Source: Lunularia cruciata (Eukaryota > Streptophyta > Marchantiopsida > Lunulariales > Lunulariaceae). Taken from it: DNA of 64,000 bases. The notes under the pieces are model-generated. The model did not search any database and was not told the DNA's origin. It saw only the letters and a program-made list of their open reading frames with translations. The stretch covers positions 53,549,034 to 53,613,033 of the forward strand of contig OX419762.1 of NCBI GenBank assembly GCA_948567375.1, in the 5' to 3' direction. The translations under genes were made by a program, and so were the position numbers. Shown in pieces: positions 55,794 to 64,000 of the stretch (position 1 is its first letter; each line of letters opens with the position of its first letter).

Positions 55794-58058
55794 AAAACTA
55801 TAACAAGGATGCCCAGCTACCTGATCTAAGATTGTATCGGTAAAAGGCAAGGGATGATGATCTTTCCTTGTGACTGCGTTCAATTTTCGGAAGTCTTGGC
55901 ACACTCGGATCTTCCCTGTTTTCTTCTTCGGGACAATGACAATGGGGGAGACCCATTCACTGCTTAAGACAGGGAAGATGATTCCGGCCCCTAAGTACTT
56001 ATCAATTTCATCTTTTACCAAGAGCGAGTACTTCGGGTTCAGGCGGTATTGTCGTTGCCGAACCGGAACTGCACCTTCAATCAAATCAATCCGGTGTTCT
56101 CCATATTCTCGTGGAATACCCGGCATTTGATCAATCGACCAGGCAAATACATCCTGGAATTCTATAAACAGGGCAGTGTATCTTGCCAACTCCTCCGAAG
56201 TAACTGTCTTTGAGATTTTTAAAATTTTTCCTTCAGTGAGTAACACCTCTTGACAGTCATCGGGATTGATGACTCCTTCAACGTGGCTTACTCGGCTTAT
56301 CCCGAGGCGAGCGGCCATCAAACCCCCTCCCTCCAAGTCAGGTTCACCCGAGGTGAGGTCATATGGATCTTCGTCGTCAGCCTCTACCTCGTAGCATTCC
56401 AAGTAATTAACTTGGACTTCTTCTTCGGATTCGTCTGAAGACAAAGACAATGAATCTTCGGACTCGTCCTCCTCTTCTGACGAACTTGTTTCCCCAAGAT
56501 GAGGAACCTTCGTCCAACTCACAGTCACCAGCTTCTGATCCTTGGACGAAATGTCCTTGAATCTTAACTTCTGTTGATGCCAATCCACTACAACTTGGGC
56601 ACTATACAACCAGGGTCTGCCGATCAACAGAGGGTAACCAGTTTTTGTCACTGGCCGCAACACGATGTAATTCAACTTGAAGGGTACCCCTCCAATGATC
56701 GTGGTAATATTCGACAGCATGCCCAAGGGCCGTCTCTTGGTTTGGTCTATAAACTTCAAAACTCGGGGTGTTGGTTCAAACGTATGATACCCGAGTCGAT
56801 TCGCAGTATCTTCAGTCATGACATTCACACCGGACCCAGAGTCAATGGGTATCGATGTGATCATGCAACCTGCAATCTCCGCGTCTACCTCGGGAGATCC
56901 CAAATCTTCTTGTTCAATACAATAGATAGCAAGCAGGTCCTTCTTTGACATCGACCTCACCTTCTTGAGGGCCGAATTAAGCTGTCTCTTGTACAGCTTG
57001 TTATCTTCCCACAATTGCTTAAATGTAACATTGGCATTTGTGGTGGCCAAGTCGGCTATAATATCATATTGGGGAACTCCTCCCAATTTGACCGTCTTTG
57101 TCTTCGGCTTTGAGTCCGAGGACTCTCCATGCTCCCTCTTGACTTCGGGACACTTCAAAATGGTGACGGGCTTGCTGATTGCCTTAACCCAAGCTTCCTC
57201 GGGTTGGCCTACCTCGGCTTGAATCAGACCCTTTACTTCGGATCGGATGTCCGCCGGAAAAATTGGAGACTTTGTCTTCGTCTCTTCTTCCAAACTCAGT
57301 TCCCGAGTCCTGAGTAATGCCTCTGTTAATTCTTTCTGCAAGGCTTTAGCTTTAGCTTTTGCAAGGATCTTTTCCTCCTTGGCCGAAAGAATTGCTTTTG
57401 GGCGCTGTCTCTTTGCCTTTTGGGAAGACGACGAGGTCATACTCAGTTCTTCGGGATCACGCTTCTTCTTGGTGGAGCGTGTCTCAACTTTCAAAATTTC
57501 AAGGTCTGGCCATTCTCCTTCTGAGGCCGGACTCCCTTCGTGAGGTCTTTCTTCCTCAAGAGTTATACAATTTACATTCGTATCCCCCTTCGGCTGAAGT
57601 GCTGCACGCTCAGCGGGGGTCTGTACATATTTTACAAGAGGCTTCGGGTTCGGCGGGTGAGGGCATTGGTTGCCCGTATGCCCCGATCCTTTACAATTTC
57701 CACATAGGGGAACGTACCCAATTTGCCTTCTTGGCTCGGGACAATTTGGAGACCAATGTCCCATCGAGCCACAATTATAACAGGCTCCGGGCGCAACATT
57801 TTGAGGGCGATTTTGGTTGCTCATCGGTGGTCTTCGTGCAGGAGCATTGGGGTTATACTCCTTGGGTCCAAACCTCGGACCTTGATATGATGTGCTCGGT
57901 TGAGGCTGTACCTCCTGAGTTTGATACACCGCCTCTTTGTCATCGTCTTGGTTCCATCTCGGAACCCAATCAATTTGCTGCACCGGGAATGCATTACGAG
58001 TATTGCATTCTGTGTTGGCGTGGCCGGATTTTCCACATGCGGTGCACCACACATTAGA
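55794..58058 (-). pseudogene. B5 gag zinc knuckles, protease and RT N-terminus
   Basis: In frame with gag after a TGA at 58056-58058. It carries three CX2CX4HX4C knuckles: CTACGKSGHANTEC, CYNCGSMGHWSPNC and CGNCKGSGHTGNQC. A Lys/Glu-rich linker follows, then protease PIDSGSGVNVM (about 56845) with LLIGRPWL, an acidic linker (about 56350-56500), and the start of RT (EWVSPIVIVPKK, HHPLPFTDTIL). A frameshift near 55793 moves the rest of RT to another frame. Three knuckles is more than the usual one or two. Confidence 0.87.
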
Positions 58059-59495
58059 TCATCCAAATGCTAGGGCCTTTCTTCGGTCCTTAGCCCCAAT
58101 CATCTGGATCTTGAAATCCAAAAAATCCTTGATGAGGGCATCCAGCTTCGTATCCGCCTTATGTACACTCTTGGCTGGTGGAGTCACTGGTTTCTTGCCT
58201 CCACGTCTTCTGACTTGTCTTGGCTTTGATTCTTCTTCAGATTCCGAAGAAGAGCTTGAAGACGTAGAGGATTTGTCCGAAGAAGGGGAGGTACTGCGCA
58301 AAGCTCTCCTTCTGGGCTTCTTGCTCTTCTTCTCCCGATTTCTCCGGTTACCGGCAGAGTGAGAGTGTGCCGCTTCATAACGTGCAACATGTTTGAGTAC
58401 TTTATCAAAGGAAGTTACGTTCCTCTCCCTGGCAAAGATTCGTATCTCTGGTGACAGGCCCCCGAGGAACCTGGTAATGGCTTGGGCATCGGAGTATCTC
58501 ACCACCCCCGATTGCTTGGGAACTCGGTTCAGTAATACCATGAACCGCTCAGAGTAGTCTCTCAACTTCTCCTTCTTGCCCCGGTCCAAATCGTTTAGTG
58601 CCGCGAAGACACTCGTATCATAGTCAACCTCTCGGAATCGTTCTAGGAAGTTGTTTCTCAAGTCTGCCCAGTCCGATGGTACAAACCCCTTCTGAGTCAC
58701 ATGCGTGTACCAGCTCCGAGCTTTCTTGCAAAGCAGACTTGGAAAAATTCTTAGTCGATCCGCCGAGTCATGCTCCTTGTTAGCAAAGGAGATGACTTTG
58801 AATTCTTCAATGAATTCATCGGGGTCTTTGTCTTGTTCCGTCCCCTTATACTTCTGATAGGCGTGTTGGGTGACAGGAAGCGAAGTCATTGTTTGATGCA
58901 CTGGGATCGGCTGAGGTAATGTAAAACTTGACGGAACGGAAGAATTGGCTAGAATTGACGCCATGTTGTCAGCCCAAGGATTCCAATTTGTCAAATTCAA
59001 CGCAGGGTCTTCTTCGACAATTTCTACTCTGAGAGGGTCAACTTCAACCTGAGTGGAAGATTCAGGATCAACACCTTCAATAGGTTCTTCCAAATTCCTT
59101 CGGGACAACCGAGGAATCGTTTGTAGAAGATGTTGACACTTGTCTTCAGTAAGTGTGCGTGCTGTCTTTTCTCGAACAAAGGTCTTCAAGGAAACAACTT
59201 CCTTTACAGCTCTAGGGGAAGTTGGTGTACTGGGCCGCAATGCATATGTTTGCCCACTTGATTCTTTCTTCTTCTTGGAAGAAGAGGGAGATGCAAAGTA
59301 GCCTTGCCAACCGCCTTCGCGTTTCTTGTGATCAAGTTCTCGCAGGGCTTCTTGCACTTCATGAAGGAGTTGAAACTCCAACGCCTCTCGCTCAGTTTCA
59401 TCAACGATGGATGGGACGTTCAGACGTTCATCTTCTTCACGCTGAAGTGCTCGTCATCGAGCTCTCTCTTCCCGTTGTTCTTTCAATCCAGACAT
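58059..59495 (-). pseudogene. gag: B5 gag, capsid region
   Basis: Open for 440 codons from 59381. The likely original start is the ATG at 59495, cut off by a TGA at about 59456. A Glu/Arg-rich N-terminus (EFQLLHEVQEALRELDHKK), a linker, a Retrotrans_gag-type capsid region (SWYTHVTQKGFVPSDWADL ... FLGGLSPEI, about residues 225-340), and a Ser/Arg-rich basic tail lead to the knuckles. The final TGA (58056-58058) replaces a CGA found in B1. Particle protein of the element, inactive here unless the stop is read through. Confidence 0.87.
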
Positions 59496-59558
59496 TCATA
59501 TTGCCTTGATACCCTGTGTTCAATTTGGCTTCGTATTCTTCCACTTCCGAGATTTGTA

Positions 59559-59576
59559 TCCCCGACAGCGGCGCCA
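59559..59576 (-). other. Primer binding site of B5
   Basis: Minus-strand TGGCGCCGCTGTCGGGGA, seven bases from the 5' LTR. It differs at two bases from the tRNA-Asp-type site TGGCGCCGTTGCCGGGGA known in plant elements. Confidence 0.8.
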
Positions 59577-59583
59577 AAAATCA

Positions 59584-62500
59584 TGTGACAATCCGGCAAA
59601 TATCACTTTTGCGGTAATCGGGTAAGTAAAGTTCGTTCCCGCAGAGATACGAGTCAAAAATGTCCAAATACGAAGTCAAATAGTAACATGTAGTTCTTCT
59701 TGGTTGCATCTTTAATCTCTCAGGTAGAAACCACACCCAAAAGAGAGTAACAAGCACTGACTTGCAGTCTTGTCACAAATTCACACTCCTTAATCACAAC
59801 TCCATCAAATCTTTCCAAACAATCTTGATTGTGATGATTCAGGCTTTCTCGAAAACGGCACTTCACTGCAAAACGACTTCGCCTCAGAATTGTGTTCCAC
59901 CCTTCCACTGAAGGCACAACTTCCTCAATCAAAATTGCTTCACATCAACTTTGCACTGCACTCACAAATGCAGAATACTACCAACACTACAATTCCTCTC
60001 AGATCTGTCAAGGCATTGCTTCGATTGCACTTCACTCAAGATCAAACACACAGAATGAAGATCAAGGCTGTGGAATCCAACATCCAACAAGCACTCTGAC
60101 TTGCACTTCAAATTTCTCCAAACATTCACAAACACAATTACAAAGTTGATACTCGGAATCAAGCTCAAGCAACGAGCACTGCTTCACAGCACTTCGCTTT
60201 ATCTATTCTCAGAAATAATGAGCACTGAACAACAATTTCCTGCAAATGCCACTCTTAAATAGTGAAGCAATCGACAGTTCTAACAACTATACCGTTTCTA
60301 CATCAACCGTTCTAACCTGCAGATCCAAAATGACAATGCACCTCTTCATATCTACCCCTTCAAATCTCAAATCGGTTACTAATCAGATCCGATGTCTACT
60401 TCTTCCTCGGCTTTCAAACCCGAACCCAAAGTAATCTTACTTCCTACTACTCTGTCCTCGGGTTTCACAACTCCTACATCTTCTACCAGATCCAGCAATT
60501 CTCTTTCTTGATCTGAAATTGCACTAGCGGATAATCTATCTAACTCCTTATCCTTTGACCCACTCTTCTCTAATGTCTCTGAGGGCAACTCCAAAGACAT
60601 TTGGATCCCGATGTTATCTACTTCGGGTTTTGCTTTAACATCCTGCCGAAGATTTTCTAACTCTATTCTCACTAAGTCTAATCTAATCGCGATATTGTCT
60701 TCTACTTCTAAGATCTTCCTATCTACACGAGTTCTCAATTTAATCAACAAGGCATTCAAATCTGTATCTTTTGCTTGTCTTTGCCTCGTCTCCTGCACCA
60801 ACAGCTTCAACTCGTGCAGACGCGCTTCTTCAATTCGAACATTGGCCTCTGTACTTAACATCGTGTTTACCCTGAGGACTATCTCTTGCAATGGCTCTAA
60901 TCTTGTCTTCCTTTCTCATTCCCGATCTGCAAGCCATTCCTCTCTGTACATCGCCAATTCTTCTTTGAATTCGGCCTTCACTGCGTCCTTCTCTTTCTCC
61001 TTCTGTGCAACCTTCTCTTCCTGATTACCAAGTAAGTCTCGTAATCTCTCTTCTTCTCCATATCTTGCAGCCAACTCTTGCTGCCAGAGTTGCTTCTTCT
61101 CCTCCATACTCTCCATCACTTGATCGAGCTCTTGATCCTTTGATGCTACCCTCGCCATAGCATGGATGAGCTCTACTCTTGAATCAGCAAACTGTTGCTT
61201 CAAGATTGCAAATTCAGCTACTTGTCTCTCCCTTACAACGTCACTCTTCCTCGCAAGATCCTCTCGATAGCTCACTTCTCTCTTCAGGTCTTCAATTACC
61301 TGACTTCTCTCCACTGCTTCTGCTTGCAGTACTTCTCTCTCCTTCTCACCTCGGGTTATACTCTTCTTCAACTCCGAGTTTTCTTCTTCTAATCTCGCTA
61401 CCACCTGCAATACAGTCTTTACCTCTAGACAAGTCGACTGCATCTCCTTCTTCTTCTTCTCCAACTTCACCAACAGCGGGCATACTACCATCTGCAGGTA
61501 ATCTACTCCATTAATGATACCTTTGTCCTCCCGTGGAGTAGTCTCTCTTCTTTCTTTGTGTTCTCCCGATACTCGCCTTCTTCTCTGGAGTCTTCGTATC
61601 GGAATTGATGCCTCACTGCCCGAGCTTCCTTCTACCTCTTCCTTCACTCTACTCGGTCCCGCTTCACACTTCGCCTTACGTCTCGAGCAAATTCCTCGTT
61701 GTACTGCGATCTTCTTCTCCTTGAGCACCGGTACTTTGTCTTCCAACGCCGCATTGTCTTCGGCTTCTACTTCGGCTTGAATTTCTTCTTCGTATTCTTC
61801 AGCCGCTGGTGCCGAGGTCATTTCTCCACCGTCTTCATTGTCACTGCTTGTATCTCCGCTCTGCAGTGTTAGCTCAGGTTCCTCTTCACGTTCCGAGTCC
61901 TCCGTCTTGAGCTTGCCTTCGCCTTCTAAGTCTTCATCTTACAACTCAATCACCACCATTCCTCGCCTTGGGTTATTTTTCTGCATCTTCCAAGGTTTCT
62001 TTCTTTCTTCGGCGTCTGCTTGCCGAGTTCTCTTCTTTGTCGGGGTACTTTCAACGACCTCCATGTTCTTCCCTGTCTTCGCGTAGTAATCGTCTGTGCT
62101 CCGGATTTGGAGAATGTATTGCTGCTCCTCCGCGTCGACTTCTCTTCTCAAATCAGGATGGAAATGAGACACCATTTGATTACGCTCAGCCACATTGAGC
62201 AGATTTAACCCGAGGTAAAAATGGGCTGCAAATGGTACGATGTAGTGTGGAGGTGACTTATCTCACAGATTCCACACCATCTGCCTCGTTCTTCCGTGAA
62301 AGCACCTTGCTCAATTTATCGGTTCTCCTGCAAATAACTTGTTAAAGAACACCGCTTGGTGTTTCATCACATAGGTAGTTCTCTCCGGCTTCAGGAGGGC
62401 CATTAGTGCACTCACAATTCCCCTCCTCATTGGGTCCTTATAACTCTCAACTTTATACCCATTCTTCGTCCTCTTTGACGAGAAGGCATCTCTCACCTCT

Positions 62501-63365
62501 TGCGTTTCTTGGGCTATCTCTCCTTTCCCCAAGAATGTGGCTCCCTGCTCCAAGCTTGCCTCCTTCCCGAGTACGAGTCTCCAATCCGACTCTGTCCAGT
62601 GAGCCGGATTTCCTCTCTTCCCTTCTTCCTCGGGACCATCGAGACATTTACTCTCGATGATTTCTGTCATGAATCCTAGAAAACTTACGTTCCAATTCCA
62701 TGCCAGAAAGGTGATCCGAAGTCGGCTCAAGACTTCGATCCTCGCTACTACATCTAATCTCCGAATTGCATGATTTCTCACTGCTAATTTGGAGTTCTTC
62801 TTCCCTCCTCCCATCTCTTCTGCTTTCTTTCGGTCTCTCGATTTCTCTCTCTCGACTTCTCCCTTACGCACTAACACGAGTCCAACTCTATGTCCCTTTC
62901 CCCGATCACCTGCAAGACGACTCCTCAATGGCGAAGGAAAATTGCTCGACATTTCATTGTTGTAGTTTCAATTTTTATAGAGTTGCACTTCTTCGTCTTC
63001 CGTCACTTCAAGTTTCTACCGAGAAATCACACCTCCGGCATGCACCTGTCATTGTCACCCCACCTTCGCGCGTATGAGCCGCCAATTTTGAAACGGCCCC
63101 TTCTTGAATTTCTCACCCTGACGAAAGGTTGTTAGACTGTCTTTGCCTCGGGTTGAGCTCCCCCCGAGCCAAAGACAATTTACTTCGTATTGTATGCTGA
63201 CACGGCATTTCAGAGTACTTCGCCTTATGACCCGAAGTCACTTACTTGGGGTTTCACCCCGAAGACAGTTTTCTTTGTCTTCTTCGGCCAAACACGCGCA
63301 ATCCGACTTCTCTATACACTTCTTCTCCTTTATTTTGAAAAAAAACAAAAAATATAGGCACTACA
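59584..63365 (-). repeat. B5 5' LTR
   Basis: 3782 bp, from TGTGACAATC (LTR end, next to the PBS) to GGCACTACA (LTR start). TATA box at 62972-62979. U3 is about 390 bp and rich in CTTCGG/CCGAAG motifs. It contains a broken copy of the LTR ORF. Confidence 0.95.
60379..62952 (-). pseudogene. LTR-encoded coiled-coil ORF, B5 5' LTR copy
   Basis: Colinear with the intact copy in the 3' LTR. Starts MSSNFPSPLRSRLAG at 62952, open for 213 codons to 62311. It has stops at about 62310 and 62263, a stop at 61939 in the acidic region, and a TGA at about 60916-60918. The coiled-coil part (60919-61821) and C-terminus (60379-60891) are open pieces. Few changes separate it from the intact copy. Confidence 0.82.
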
Positions 63366-63576
63366 CCAAGTCAACACACTAAAACCCAAAATAGTGGTGC
63401 TCATCTTTTCCATTTCCTTTAAACAAAGGTCCCTTCTATCTTAGCTATGACTAACTTTAGCTAATCATGACTAATGTAGAACCATCCTTTATCTCTATAT
63501 AAATAATATTTCTCAAGTACTTGAAATACAAAACTAAATATCACAATACCACACACATGCACAAATGGGTGTTACA
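63366..63576 (-). repeat. A5 3' LTR, last piece
   Basis: CCAAGTCAACAC... to GTTACA, the LTR start on the minus strand. It resumes exactly where 49626 left off, after the CCAAG duplication of B5. Confidence 0.9.
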
Positions 63577-64000
63577 TTTTCCCCTAGACTAAGTTTTCAC
63601 TTTGTCCTCAAAGTGAAGGTCTCTCTACCTTCTATGATACATCTTCAACTTATCATGGTTAATCCTATCAAAGTGTCTTCCTCCCAACTCCTTGAGATCA
63701 TAGGTGTAAATGCCCCACACCTTCTCCACTATGAAAGGTCCAAAGTACTTAGGGAAAACTTCTTTTGCACTATCTTGAATCAAATAGTATCAAACAACAT
63801 TACCCAATCACCTTCTTTGAAAGTCTCCACCTTCTTCTTGCCTTGCCTCTTTTCATAGCTCTCCTTTTGTTTCCTTTGGGCTTGCTCCACTTGAACCATA
63901 GCAATTGCTCTTGCCTCTTCCAACTCCATCAGTTGTTCCTTCCTTGACTTCTCTACATCACCTCCTTGTGCTTCCTTCAATCTCCTATGAATGCTTTGGA
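63577..64000 (-). pseudogene. A5 PPT, hairpin and pol C-terminus (partial)
   Basis: The tract next to the LTR is CTTAGTCTAGGGGAAAA, a degraded form of the A PPT, followed by the conserved hairpin (63596-63617). The pol stop is at 63625-63627. The integrase C-terminal part reads EEARAIAMVQVEQAQRKQKE and KEGDWVMLFDTI, then a TGA at a codon that is CGA in A1, and an indel near 63750. It continues beyond the window. Confidence 0.85.

Larger units (their letters stand above)
49627..63365 (-). mobile_element. B5: complete family B element
   Basis: 13,739 bp with the 5-bp duplication CCAAG (49622-49626 and 63366-63370). In its direction: 5' LTR (59584-63365), PBS (59559-59576), gag (58059-59495), zinc knuckles, protease and RT start (55794-58058), RT-RNase H-integrase (54040-55793), integrase end (53527-54039), PPT (53423-53441), 3' LTR (49627-53422). 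It is the reference copy of the family in this window. Gag-pol has a few stops and frameshifts. The LTR ORF is intact in the 3' LTR. Confidence 0.96.
47212..64000 (-). mobile_element. A5: family A element split by B6 and B5, runs off the window
   Basis: Its 3' LTR is in three pieces, 47212-47677, 49603-49626 and 63366-63576, which join in order to one LTR of about 691 bp once duplicated target bases are counted once. Right of it are the PPT, hairpin (63596-63617) and pol C-terminus. The rest, including the 5' LTR, lies beyond 64000. It is inserted in family C. Confidence 0.88.

Noticed and set aside
1-64000. CRISPR arrays, rRNA, tRNA genes or host exons
   Set aside because: No regular spacer array or RNA gene signature was seen, and all long frames are explained by retroelements.

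Overview
This window is plant nuclear repeat DNA. It holds nested Ty3/gypsy LTR retrotransposons and I see no host gene, tRNA, rRNA or CRISPR array. The pol genes of both main families have Athila/Tat-like reverse transcriptase signatures (MPFGLCNAPATFQR, FIDDF), D,D(35)E integrases without a chromodomain, and tRNA-Asp-like primer sites, all typical of plant non-chromovirus gypsy elements. The species cannot be read from the sequence; any land plant with large, nested repeats would fit.

Family A is about 7.8 kb, with LTRs of 679-693 bp (TGTAACACCC...CTCACA). It has a single gag-pol frame, a small extra zinc-knuckle ORF upstream of gag, a perfect hairpin just before the polypurine tract, and 4-bp target duplications. 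Family B is about 13.7 kb, with very long LTRs (about 3.78 kb, TGTGGTGCCC...GTTGTCACA). Its gag has three zinc knuckles, its target duplications are 5 bp, and a long coiled-coil ORF lies inside the LTR itself. A third family, C, survives only as a decayed protease fragment.

Layout: 1-734 is unassigned. An old minus-strand B element (B0, about 735-46476) carries these insertions: plus-strand B1 (787-21084, TSD CAGGT), which itself holds minus-strand A2 (4227-12021, TSD GGCC) and an A solo LTR, A3 (20351-21029, TSD GAAC); intact plus-strand A1 (23815-31643, TSD AGTC); a complete 3.78-kb B solo LTR, B3 (31990-35770); and plus-strand A4 (37178-44975), whose two flanks are not contiguous in B0. 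To the right is family C debris (46477-47211), into which minus-strand A5 inserted. The A5 LTR is split in three by an aberrant B-type solo LTR, B6 (47678-49602), and by complete minus-strand B5 (49627-63365, TSD CCAAG). A5 runs off the right edge.

The best-preserved coding units are the 1608-codon gag-pol of A1, the small ORF1 of A1 and A2, and the 857-codon LTR ORF in the 3' LTR of B5. A2 and A1 are very recent (1 and 2 differences between their LTRs). The B elements are older and carry stops, many of them CpG-to-TpG changes as expected of methylated repeats. The most unusual features are the B LTR ORF and the constant 27-nt spacing from its TATA box to its ATG, which together suggest that the protein is the first ORF of the B genomic RNA.
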